Below are positions 17,828 through 26,325 of a DNA stretch of 64,000 nucleotides, piece after piece. A program made the position numbers and the translations under genes. Where the stretch lies: the NCBI RefSeq assembly GCF_000721705.1, contig NZ_JOJL01000020.1, positions 62,001 to 126,000 of the forward strand. Direction: 5' to 3'. The notes under the pieces were generated by a model. That model saw only the letters and a list, made by a program, of their open reading frames with translations, was not told the DNA's origin and ran no database searches. Source of the DNA: Actinoplanes subtropicus. Lineage in GTDB: Bacteria; Actinomycetota; Actinomycetes; Mycobacteriales; Micromonosporaceae. Numbering within the stretch: the stretch's first letter is position 1; each line of letters begins with the position of its first letter.

Positions 17828-20800
17828 ATGAACGTCTCCCTGGACGACCGGTACCGGCTCGACGAAGGAGCCATCTACCTCTCGGGCATCCAGGCACTGG
17901 TTCGGACGGTCCGTGACCGTGCGAGGCTCGATCGACGCGACGACCGGTCCACCGCGTCGTTCATCTCCGGATACGAGGGCTCCCGCTGGCCGGATTCGAC
18001 CTCGAACTGGCCCGGCGCAAGAAGATGCTGGACGAGTTCGCCGTGGTGCACCGGCCCGGCATCAACGAGGAACTCGCCGCCACTTCGGTGATGGGCTCGC
18101 AACTGGCGTCGCGGGTCGGCACGTTGACGTACGACGGGGTGACCGGCTACTGGTACGGGAAGTCACCCGGCCTCGACCGCGCCTCCGACGCGATCCGCCA
18201 TGCCAACCTGATCGGCACCGATCCCCGCGGCGGCGCCGTGGCGATCGTCGGTGACGACCCCGCGGGCAAGTCCTCGTCGCTGGCCTGCTCCTCCGAGATG
18301 GCCCTGGCCGACCTCTCGATCCCGACCCTGTACCCCGCAGACGCCCAGGAGGTCCTGGACTTCGGCCTCCACGCGCCGTATCTGTCCCGCTTCACCGGCC
18401 TGTGGTCGGGACTGAAGATCGTGACCGCGGTAGCCGACGGCTCGTGCACCGCGACCGTCCACCCCGAGCGCGTCCTGCCCACATACGGGGACCGGCCCGA
18501 GAGCACCTTCCGCCCCGACGCCAAGCTGGTCGGCGGGAACCTGCTGCGGCTGGAGCGGAGCATGATCTCGGAGCGCCTGCCGAGGGCGTTCGAGTACGCC
18601 CGGCTCAACCGGCTTGACCGTATCGTCACCCGGTCGTCCGGGGACCGTATCGGCATCGTGGCCGCCGGCAAGACGTACCTCGACCTCCGTGAGGCACTGG
18701 ACGCACTCGGGCTCGACGACGCCGCGCTGACCCAATTCGGCATCCGCCTGCTGAAGATCGGCATGATCTGGCCGCTCGACCCGCAGGTGATCAGGGAGTT
18801 CAGCGAGGGACTCGACGAGGTGATCGTCGTCGAGGAGAAACGCCCCTTCCTGGAGAACGCGATCAAGGAGATCCTGTACGGCGTCTCGCGATCACCGCTC
18901 GTGATCGGCAAGGCAGACCCCGACGGGCGGGAGCTCGTCAGCCCGGTGGGGGAGCTCGACGCCGACCAGATCGCCGGGGTCCTCGGCGGACGGCTGGGCG
19001 ACGCGCACGGGATCGAGTCGGCGCGGGCCTGGCAGCACCGCCCGGTCACCAACCGGACCGCACTGCCCCTGCTCACCAGGACGCCGTACTTCTGCTCCGG
19101 CTGCCCGCACAACTCCTCCACCAAGGTTCCCCAGGACACGCTCGTCGGCGCGGGCATCGGCTGCCACGGCATGGTGCTGATCATGGACGAGAAGCAGGCC
19201 GGTGAGGTCACAGGCCTGACCCAGATGGGCGGCGAAGGGGCGCAGTGGCTGGGCATGGCGCCCTTCCTGGCCGAGAACCACTTCATCCAGAACCTCGGCG
19301 ACGGCACGTTCACCCACTCCGGGAGCCTCGCGATCCGTGCCGCCGTCGCCTCCGGGGAGAACATCACCTTCAAGCTGCTCTACAACTCCACCGTCGCGAT
19401 GACCGGTGGGCAGGACCCGGCCGGAGCCCTGGCCCTGGACCAGGTGGCACGGCTGCTGCTCGCCGAGGGCGTGTCCAAGGTGGTCATCACGACCGAGGAC
19501 AAGGATCGCGTGCCGCGCCGTCGCCTGCCCGCCGCGGTGGCGGTCCACGAACGACGTGACATCGTCACCCTTCAGCAAGAGCTCGCGACGGTGCCCGGCG
19601 TGACGGTGCTCGTGCACGACCAGGAGTGCGCCGCCGAAAAGCGCCGCAAGCGCAAGCGCGGCCTCGTCCCGACACCGTCCACTCGGGTCGTGATCAACGA
19701 GCGCGTCTGCGAAGGCTGCGGCGACTGCGGCGAGAAGTCCAACTGCATGTCCGTGTACCCGGTCGAGACCGAGTTCGGCCGCAAGACCCGCATCCACCAG
19801 TCGTCGTGCAACCTCGACTACTCCTGTCTCGCGGGGGACTGCCCCTCGTTCGTGACGGTGACACCGGGCACGGTCAAGGCCGAGCGGAAGGCCCTCGCCG
19901 ACCTGGAACCGGACGCGATCCCCGCGGCCGCCGTCCAAGTCGACCCCGAAGACTTCACGATGCGCGTCACCGGGATCGGCGGGACCGGGGTGGTCACCGT
20001 CGCGCAGATCATCGCCACCGCCGCGTTCATCGACGGTCACGCGGTCCGCAGCCTCGACCAGACCGGCCTGGCCCAGAAGGGCGGCGCCGTGGTGTCCGAC
20101 CTCAAGTTCACCGCCACGCCCTCAGAAGCCTCTTCCAAGCTCCGCGCCGGCTCCTGCGACCTGTACCTGATCTGCGACACGCTCGTCGGGACCGACCCGG
20201 TCAACCTCAAGGCGGCGTCGGCCGACAAGACGGTGGCCGTGCTGTCGACCGCTCAGATCCCCACGGGCCACATGGTCGTCGACACCTCGATCCGCTTCGC
20301 GGAGCAGAGCGCCATCCGCAGCGCCGTAGACCACACGGTGGCCCGCACCGTGTCCCTAGACGCCGACCGCCTGGCCCAGGCGCTCTTCGGAAGCGAGCAG
20401 TTCGCCAACATGATTCTGGTCGGCGCGGCGTTCCAGCTCGGCCGGCTCCCCATCACCGCGGCGGCACTTGAGCACGCCATCACGCTCAACGGCGCCTCGG
20501 CGGCCACCAACATCCAGGCCTTCCGCCGGGGACGCCAGGCCCTGGCGGACCCAGAAACCCTCCAAGCCGCTCTCGCGCAGAACGACGCACCTCCCGCCGT
20601 CACACCGATACCGTCCGGCGACGTGGCACGCCTGGTGGACATGGTGCGGGCGACGGACAGCTCACGGCTCGCCGACCTCGTCGCGCGTCGCACAGCTGAA
20701 CTCGTCGCCTACCAGGATCTGGCGTACGGGCGGGAGTACGTCACCTTCGTGGAGAAGGTCCGCACCGCCGAAGAGGCCACCGTCCCGGGATCCACCGAAC

Positions 20801-21336
20801 TGGCCGAGGCGGTGGCTTCCTACCTGTACAAGCTGATGGCCTACAAGGACGAATACGAGGTCGCCCGGCTCATCCTCGACGAGACGTTCGACGCGTCCGT
20901 CCGGCACGAGTTCGGCCCCGACGCGTCGTATCAGGTCAAACTGCACCCACCGCTGCTACGCGCGATGGGGCTCAAGCGGAAAATCTCGTTCGGCGCGAAG
21001 GCCCGTCCGATGTTCCGCCTGCTGTACGCCGCGCGACGCCTCCGCGGCTCTCGACTGGACGTCTTCGGCTACCACCCGGTGCGCCGCATGGAGCGCCAAC
21101 TCATCGTGCAGTACCGGCGAGAGATCGAGGAACTGCTGCCCCGCCTCAGTCCGCTCACCCTCGCGTCCGCCGCCAAAATCGCCTCGCTCCCCGACATGAT
21201 CAGAGGCTACGAGCAGATCAAGGTCCAGAACGTACACCGCTACCGGGAAGAACTCACGCGGCTGCGCCACGAGTTCGGGGAGAGCCACCGACTCAACACG
21301 CTCGACACTAGGGCGAGCGGCTCGCCGGACCGGTGA
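17828..21336 (+). pseudogene. Indolepyruvate ferredoxin oxidoreductase, fused alpha-gamma form, one-base frameshift
   Basis: One gene in two frames. ATG 17828 opens the N-terminus (LDDRYRLDEGAIYLSG ... FISGYEGS); at about 17984 the frame must shift, after which PLAGFDLELARRKKMLDEF follows and stays open to 21336. A single C missing from the TCCCG run explains it. The joined protein has about 1169 residues, the usual size of the two-subunit fusion. Later features: TPP-binding CSGCPHNSST and GIGCHGM, a 4Fe-4S segment (CEGCGDCGEKSNC), and the gamma domain VTGIGGTGVVTVAQ. It converts 2-oxo acids to acyl-CoA with reduced ferredoxin. Marked as pseudogene because of the shift; a sequencing error would make it intact. 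Confidence 0.85.
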
Positions 21337-21360
21337 ACCGAGGGCCCACTGCTCACCAGG

Positions 21361-21640
21361 TCGTGGCCGCTGGGCAGACCACGGACCACCGACTACGGCA
21401 CCGGCTCCTGGACCGGCGGCGGTCCCGTCTGCCCGTACCCGGACACCACCGACCCCGACCGCCCTCCCGCATCAGTCAGTGCGCCGCGCTCCTGCCCCCG
21501 CTGCGGCGCCGCCTGGACCGACGAGCAGTACGGACTGGAAGCCACCGCGCTCGCCTACGCCCAGCACCTGAAGCAGGTCTTCACCCAGCTCTACCGCGTC
21601 CTGGCGCCCACCGGTACCGCATGGCTAAACCTCTGCGCCG
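21361..21640 (+). pseudogene. DNA methylase N-terminal fragment
   Basis: A single frame reads YGTGSWTGGGPVCPYP, CPRCGAAWTDEQYGLE, then TALAYAQHLKQVFTQLYRVL and APTGTAWLNL. This matches the region before and around the first motifs of phage/plasmid-type site-specific DNA methylases in actinobacteria (zinc-like CPRCG, then LAPTGTxWLNLGDSY). The frame stops resembling a methylase after WLNL, where a different gene fragment begins. It is a relic, not a gene. Confidence 0.6.
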
Positions 21641-21654
21641 CGGCCCGGCCAACG

Positions 21655-22049
21655 CCCGGGCGACCTGGACCTGCTCGGGCTTCACCGACCGCCTTTCCGA
21701 CAAGTACCCGATCTGTCCGGCCGGCAGCCAGGTCCAGCGCGTGCCGGACTTCCCCGGCTGCTGGGACGGCAAGAACATCGACAGCACCAACCACCGCGAC
21801 CACGTGGCCTTCGCCGACACCAACACCGGCGCCTGCAAGCACGGCTTCGTAGCGATCCCGCAGCTACGCATCACGCTCTCCTACGACATTCCCCGAGACG
21901 TGCAGACCAAGGGCCAGTTCGCGCTGGACTCCTTCCCCGAGGAGGACCACAACCCCTTCTCCGACCACAACGACTTCATCAACGTCAACTCCGCGCAGAC
22001 CATGCAGAAGATCGCCACCTGCATCAACAAGGGCAAGACCTGCCGCTGA
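21655..22049 (+). pseudogene. DUF1996 domain, C-terminal fragment
   Basis: About 130 residues ending at the TGA of 22047-22049: TWTCSGFTDRLSDKYPICP, FPGCWDGKNIDSTNHRDHVA, HGFVAIPQLRITLSYDIP, and DHNDFINVNS. These are conserved parts of DUF1996 proteins, which are normally secreted and 300-500 residues long. The N-terminal half and signal peptide are missing; upstream sequence in this frame is out-of-frame methylase relic. Confidence 0.65.
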
Positions 22050-22204
22050 CGGAAACCGTCGTACCGAAAGCCCTAACGGCATTTGAGGGTGGTTCACCTC
22101 GGCGGCTACTACCTTACGAGCGGTAACGGTCAGCTGCCGTCGACCACGGCTGGCACATTTCGGCTCACGACGCCATCGATCGCGGGTCCGGCGCACGGAT
22201 GAGC

Positions 22205-22289
22205 CCTCAGCGGCGCACGCATCTCAGCGGCGCACGCATCTCAGCGGCGCACGCATCTCAGCGGCGCCCGCATCTCAGCGGCGCCCGCA
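22205..22289. repeat. 17-bp tandem repeat, 5 units
   Basis: Units CTCAGCGGCGCACGCA/CCCGCA preceded by T or C, 5 copies; the last two are identical to the second unit type of the array at 7603-7738. The array runs directly into the dispersed palindromic element that starts at 22290. Confidence 0.95.
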
Positions 22290-22640
22290 TCTCGGGGTGA
22301 AGACCGTGGGGGCGCTGCCCCCACACCCCCGGCCGAGCGCTCGGAGATGGGGGCTGGCGTATTGGTTGCGCTGGGGCGTTGGTGGGTGATCTCCTCGCGA
22401 CGACTGCCGTAGGGAATCTCGGGGTGGGCGGGAGCGCAACCACACCCCGGTTGCGCTCCCGCCCACCCCGAGATGGCGCTTGGCTGCCGTCGCGAGGAGA
22501 TCACCCACCAACTGGTTACCGTTTTGGGGCGGCTTCGCCGCATTTGTGTGCCTTGGCTAGTGGGTGGTTCGCGGGAAGTCGCCAAGATCAGGGCTCGGGT
22601 CGCGACCTTGGTGGGTTTGTGCTTTGTGCGAGTGCTTCGG
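22290..22640. repeat. Dispersed palindromic element, copy 1 (complete)
   Basis: About 350 bp with a series of hairpins. First, an 8-bp stem GTGGGGGC-GCT-GCCCCCAC. Second, a CCGAGCGCTCGG palindrome. Third, outer arms of 25 bp (22378-22402 with 22488-22512). Inside these, a perfect 26-bp inverted repeat (22416-22441 with 22449-22474) has a 7-nt loop ACACCCC. A GCGGC-TTC-GCCGC hairpin follows. It shares order and sequence with the copies at 53192-53468 (inverted) and 63766-64000. It lies 3' of the DUF4188 gene. Frames within it on either strand are artefacts of palindrome composition. Confidence 0.9.
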
Positions 22641-22649
22641 CTTCAAGGT

Positions 22650-23174
22650 CTACGCGTGGGTGGCGTTCGTGGTGTGGGTGGCGTTCGTGGTGTGGGTGGC
22701 GTTGGTGGCTCGGCGGGCGGCTGCGGTGCGGGTGGAGCGGGAGACGGTGGCGGGGCGACCGGCGGCGGCTAGGCCGAAGGTGGGCATGTTGCCGTAGAGG
22801 GCTTCGAAGCCGCCGTTGGTGACCAGGTAGGTTTCGTGCCAGACGCCTACGTCGCCGCTGGTGCCTACGGCCTGGTTCCAGCGCTTCCAGGCCGGGCGGT
22901 GGGGCAGGCTCGCGTCTCGGGCGAAGGATTCCAGCTGCTCCACGCTGCGCCAATACTGCACCAGGATCGGGCCGCGCGGGCCCAGCCAGGTGGTGAAGTG
23001 CAGCAGGCCCAGCTCCTTGTGGCGCATCAGTTCGCGGAGCATCGGGCCCATCGCTCGGGCGACCGGGATCCACTTGTGCAGCTTCCAGGGCTTGTTGACG
23101 CGCATGCCGATCAGGAAGACCACGAAGTCGCCCTCCATCTCGGCGGTGGTGTAGCCCGGAACGACGGTTGCCAT
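22650..23174 (-). CDS. DUF4188 (monooxygenase-like) family protein
   Basis: 174 residues: MATVVPGYTTAEMEGDFVV, FLIGMRVNKPWKLHKWIPV, then PRGPILVQYWRSVEQLESFA and WNQAVGTSGDVGVWHETY. This is the DUF4188 dimeric alpha/beta-barrel family, related to antibiotic-biosynthesis monooxygenases; its reaction is not established. Unusual is the C-terminus: after residue about 150 it carries NATHTT repeated (encoded by 18-bp repeats at about 22660-22705), which runs up to the palindromic element and is probably an accidental tail. Divergent from the MerR gene and controlled by the shared operators. Confidence 0.8.
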   Translation of the reverse strand: MATVVPGYTTAEMEGDFVVFLIGMRVNKPWKLHKWIPVARAMGPMLRELMRHKELGLLHFTTWLGPRGPILVQYWRSVEQLESFARDASLPHRPAWKRWNQAVGTSGDVGVWHETYLVTNGGFEALYGNMPTFGLAAAGRPATVSRSTRTAAARRATNATHTTNATHTTNATHA

Positions 23175-23198
23175 GGTGGTCTCCCCCGGCTCGTTTTG

Positions 23199-23241
23199 GA
23201 TAGCGGTACTATCTGCTTCTAAATTAGATAGTTACACTATC
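23199..23241. promoter_or_regulatory. Twin MerR-type operators
   Basis: Two copies of GATAG-N5-CTATC (23199-23213 and 23227-23241) with centres 28 bp apart lie between the divergent DUF4188 and MerR genes. Both are perfect dyads and are A+T-rich against the background. They are the obvious site for the neighbouring MerR protein. Confidence 0.75.
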
Positions 23242-23300
23242 CATTCATGGGCGCAAGAGTGGGGCGGCGCACAACGGGTGACGGGGGCGATGATCGATAG

Positions 23301-23993
23301 ATGCGAGTGGGAGAGCTGAGCCGGCGTAGTGGGGTGCCCATCCCGACGATCAAGTTCTACTTGCGTGAGGGGCTGTTGCCGCCAGGGGTGGCTACCGCGG
23401 CCAACCAGGCGGACTACGACGAGGAGCATCTGCGGCGGCTCAAGTTGATTCGGGCGCTGATCGACGTGGGCGGGGTGACCGTTGCGGGGGCCCGTGAAGT
23501 AGTCGCGGCGTTGGGGGCGCACGCGAACGACCCGCTCGAGCTGCTCGGGGCGGCCCAGACGGCGGTCGAGCCCCGGCACCGGCCCGATCGGAGCACCGCG
23601 GCCTGGCAGGCGGCCCGTGATCGGGTGGTCGCGCTGATCGCCGAGCGCCGCTGGCTGATCCACCCGGGCTCGCCGGCGATCGACCTGGTGGCGGATGCGA
23701 TCGCGGCCTTCTACTCGCTCGGCGTGGACGAGTTGCTCGACCTGCTCGGGGTCTACGCGGAGACCGCCGATCGACTTGCCGCCGACGAGGTGCGGGCGGT
23801 GCTCGAGTTGCCCGATCCGGCGTCGCGGATGGAGCTGGTGGTGGTCGGGACGGTGCTCGGCGAGGCGCTTTTCAATGCGCTGCGGCTGCTCGCCCATCAG
23901 CACGAGAGCGCACGTCAACTCGGGGCTGTGCCGCCGCGGGCGCCCCGTCCTCCGGACGGCGCGGAAAAGCCGGGCCCCGCCGGGGGCGGGTGA
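23301..23993 (+). CDS. MerR family transcriptional regulator
   Basis: 230 residues. The N-terminal MerR winged helix is MRVGELSRRSGVPIPTIKFY, with LREGLLPPG and a recognition region; residues 75-220 form an all-helical effector domain without the cysteines of metal-sensing MerR proteins, so an organic ligand is likely. It should bind the two dyads upstream and control itself and the divergent DUF4188 gene. The C-tail is Pro/Gly-rich and is probably unstructured. Confidence 0.9.
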   Translation: MRVGELSRRSGVPIPTIKFYLREGLLPPGVATAANQADYDEEHLRRLKLIRALIDVGGVTVAGAREVVAALGAHANDPLELLGAAQTAVEPRHRPDRSTAAWQAARDRVVALIAERRWLIHPGSPAIDLVADAIAAFYSLGVDELLDLLGVYAETADRLAADEVRAVLELPDPASRMELVVVGTVLGEALFNALRLLAHQHESARQLGAVPPRAPRPPDGAEKPGPAGGG

Positions 23994-24070
23994 ATTCCGG
24001 GTTTCACTCAGGCGCGAAACAGTTGCGGACGATCTGCTCGGTGTATGTCACATCGAGGGGGCGCTCCGTT

Positions 24071-25078
24071 ATGCACGGCATGAAGACGATCACCGCAATC
24101 CTGACCGCGACGAGCGCCGCGGCCGGCGTAATGACGGGCGTGGTGGGGGGCGTGGTAACCGGCGTCGCGACCGGCGCGCTGACGGCCCGCCCCGCTTCCG
24201 CTCAAACCAGCAAAATGCCCGATATCGCGTACGTGCGCAGCGGCGACATCTACGTCAGCAACGGCTCGGCCGAGAAGCGGCTGACCGCCGGCGGCGGCCA
24301 CTCGCGGCCGCGCTGGTCGCCGGACGGGCGCCGGATCGCGTACCTGAGCGGCGCCCAGCTGTGGACCATGAACGCCGACGGGTCCGGGCCGAAGCGGCTG
24401 ACCACCCGGGCGGCGGCCGGGCCGTCCTGGTCGCCCGACGGCAAGTGGATCGCGTTCGCGTCGCTCTCCTGCAGCGGTGGGCCGGGCGTCTACCGGATCG
24501 CGGCGACCGGCGGCACGCCCGCGGTGCTGTTCCCGAGCGAGTGCCGCAGCGAGGCGCTTCCGCCGGAGCCGGCCGCGGTGGCGCCGCGGGCCGGCTCGCT
24601 CACCGACCGGCTGCGCGCCGACGACGCCGTGGCCTGGTCCCCGGACGGCGCGAAGATCGCCTTCCGGGGCGGCGAGTGCGAGTCGGTCTACGACGCCTGC
24701 CTGAGCATCGGCACCGTGGCGAGCGGCGGCGAGCGGGCCGTCGCGGCGTACGGCGGCGGCAGCCTGGAGACCCAGGGCTTCGCGGTGGTCCCGAGCTGGC
24801 GCACCGACGGCGCCCGGCTGGCCTGGACCGCCTACCAGGTGGGCGAGACGACCGCCGACAACCAGCCCGTCCACCTGGTCGAATACAACCCGGCCACCGG
24901 CACCCAGCGTACGGTCGGCGGCACGCTGGACCGGGAGCTCGCCTACCTCGACACCACGCACGCCGCGGTCACCGCGCAGTACCGGGGCGGCTCCTGGGTG
25001 ATGCTGGTCGGGCTCACCGACGGCGCCCGGCAGCCGTTCCACCAGGGCTCGCAGCCAAGCGTCCGACCGATCCGGTAA
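24071..25078 (+). CDS. Exported TolB-like PD40 beta-propeller protein
   Basis: 335 residues from ATG 24071 (GAGGGGG about 9 nt upstream). An N-terminal hydrophobic stretch with ARPASAQ forms a signal peptide. The mature part contains WD40-like PD40 repeats: GGHSRPRWSPDGRRIAYLSG, then AGPSWSPDGKWIAFAS, AVAWSPDGAKIAFRG and SWRTDGARLAW. It is a six-bladed propeller of the TolB C-terminal type. In actinobacteria such proteins are secreted, without the Tol complex; the ligand is unknown. Cysteine pairs (SCSGG, SECRS, ECESVYDAC) may form disulfides outside the cell. Confidence 0.85.
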   Translation: MHGMKTITAILTATSAAAGVMTGVVGGVVTGVATGALTARPASAQTSKMPDIAYVRSGDIYVSNGSAEKRLTAGGGHSRPRWSPDGRRIAYLSGAQLWTMNADGSGPKRLTTRAAAGPSWSPDGKWIAFASLSCSGGPGVYRIAATGGTPAVLFPSECRSEALPPEPAAVAPRAGSLTDRLRADDAVAWSPDGAKIAFRGGECESVYDACLSIGTVASGGERAVAAYGGGSLETQGFAVVPSWRTDGARLAWTAYQVGETTADNQPVHLVEYNPATGTQRTVGGTLDRELAYLDTTHAAVTAQYRGGSWVMLVGLTDGARQPFHQGSQPSVRPIR

Positions 25079-25170
25079 TGCCGCTAAGCGATCCCCCGTC
25101 GGTGCCGAACAGGTGGTGGACCGGTGGCAACCAGGTTGCCATCCCGCATGTAACTGATGGGGGACTCGCG

Positions 25171-25560
25171 ATGACTGTCTCCGGCCTGGGTTCCGCGCAC
25201 ACTCCGCGCACACCTGCCGCCCCGGCGCTTCGGGCGCAGCGCACGGAGAAGGCGCACCGCAACGACTTCGACCACCTCACCGGGGCCGACCGGGAGCTGA
25301 TCCACGAGGCGACCGGCCAGCGGCTGGCGCCCGGTTTCGACCCGGCCCGGGAGCCGACGACGACGTTCGCCGCGGCGCTGGCGGCGGAGCGCGCGGCCGG
25401 CCGCCTGGCGCCGGGCCAGCCGGTGACCGCGGTCTACCTCAAGGATCTCAACCGCCGCTTCGACCGCTCCGGGATGGCCAACCCGCTCGGGCCCTACCTG
25501 GGCAAGGCCCTCGACTACCTGGCCCGCAGCGGTGCCCGCCGGATCGACGTCTCGGCGTAG
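25171..25560 (+). CDS. Conserved hypothetical protein
   Basis: 129 residues from ATG 25171 with GGGGGA upstream. No recognised domain. The central part (DFDHLTGADRELIHEATG, then FAAALAAERAAGRL and AVYLKDLNRRFDRSG) looks like a compact helical domain of a conserved actinobacterial protein. There is no signal peptide or membrane segment. It lies 23 bp upstream of trmB, so it may be co-transcribed. Confidence 0.6.
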   Translation: MTVSGLGSAHTPRTPAAPALRAQRTEKAHRNDFDHLTGADRELIHEATGQRLAPGFDPAREPTTTFAAALAAERAAGRLAPGQPVTAVYLKDLNRRFDRSGMANPLGPYLGKALDYLARSGARRIDVSA

Positions 25561-25583
25561 GGCCTGCGTATTCTCGGGAGACC

Positions 25584-26255
25584 ATGACTGTCGAGCATCC
25601 GCCGATCCGCACATTCCATCCCCGCCGCGGCCGGATGAGCGCCCGGCACGCCGACGCGCACGCCGCCCTCTGGCCGAGCGTCGGTTTCACCGTCGACGAC
25701 GGCGACCGCGAGCCGCTCGACCTGCCGAAACTCTTCGGCCGGGCGGCTCCGGTGGTGCTCGAGATCGGGTTCGGCATGGGCGACACGACCGCCGCCATGG
25801 CGGCGGCGGATCCCGGCCGCGACTATCTCGGCGTCGAGGTGCACACCCCGGGCATCGGAAATCTGCTCGCGCTGGTGTCCGAGCAGAACCTTGCCAACGT
25901 ACGGGTGGCCCGCGCCGACGCCATGGAGCTGGTGCACAAGATCGCCCCCGGTGCGCTGGACGCGATCCACGTCTTCTTCCCGGACCCGTGGCCGAAGGCC
26001 CGGCACCACAAGCGCCGGCTGATCCGCCCGGACAACGTGGCCCTGCTGCGTGACCGGCTCCGCCCGGGCGGCCTGCTGCACTGCGCCACCGACTGGCCGC
26101 ACTACGCCGAGGCGATGGCCGAGACCCTGGCCGCCGACCCGGGCTTGACGAGGGCCGGGGACGATCGGGCGGGCCGGCCGGAGACCAAGTTCGAGCGGCG
26201 GGGGACGGCCGCGGGGCGCCCCATCACGGATTTGCGGTATCGGCGGCGACGCTGA
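25584..26255 (+). CDS. trmB: tRNA (guanine-N7-)-methyltransferase
   Basis: 223 residues. SAM-binding motif I is VVLEIGFGMGDTT; the TrmB signature HVFFPDPWPKARHHKRRLI is complete, and the C-terminal TKFERRG motif that contacts tRNA is present. The enzyme forms m7G46 in the variable loop of tRNAs. The length matches bacterial TrmB. It acts alone in bacteria. Confidence 0.95.
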   Translation: MTVEHPPIRTFHPRRGRMSARHADAHAALWPSVGFTVDDGDREPLDLPKLFGRAAPVVLEIGFGMGDTTAAMAAADPGRDYLGVEVHTPGIGNLLALVSEQNLANVRVARADAMELVHKIAPGALDAIHVFFPDPWPKARHHKRRLIRPDNVALLRDRLRPGGLLHCATDWPHYAEAMAETLAADPGLTRAGDDRAGRPETKFERRGTAAGRPITDLRYRRRR

Positions 26256-26325
26256 CGGCGTACACACCCTGGTTTGCCGGTTTTAGAGGTTTTGGACCTT
26301 TAGGCTGGGAAACCGGAGGTAGGCC

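Noticed and set aside
22241..22822. Long overlapping frames on both strands of the palindromic element
   Set aside because: Palindromic, stop-poor G+C-rich DNA gives open frames in several phases; the proteins are low-complexity and read the stems, and no ribosome site is present.
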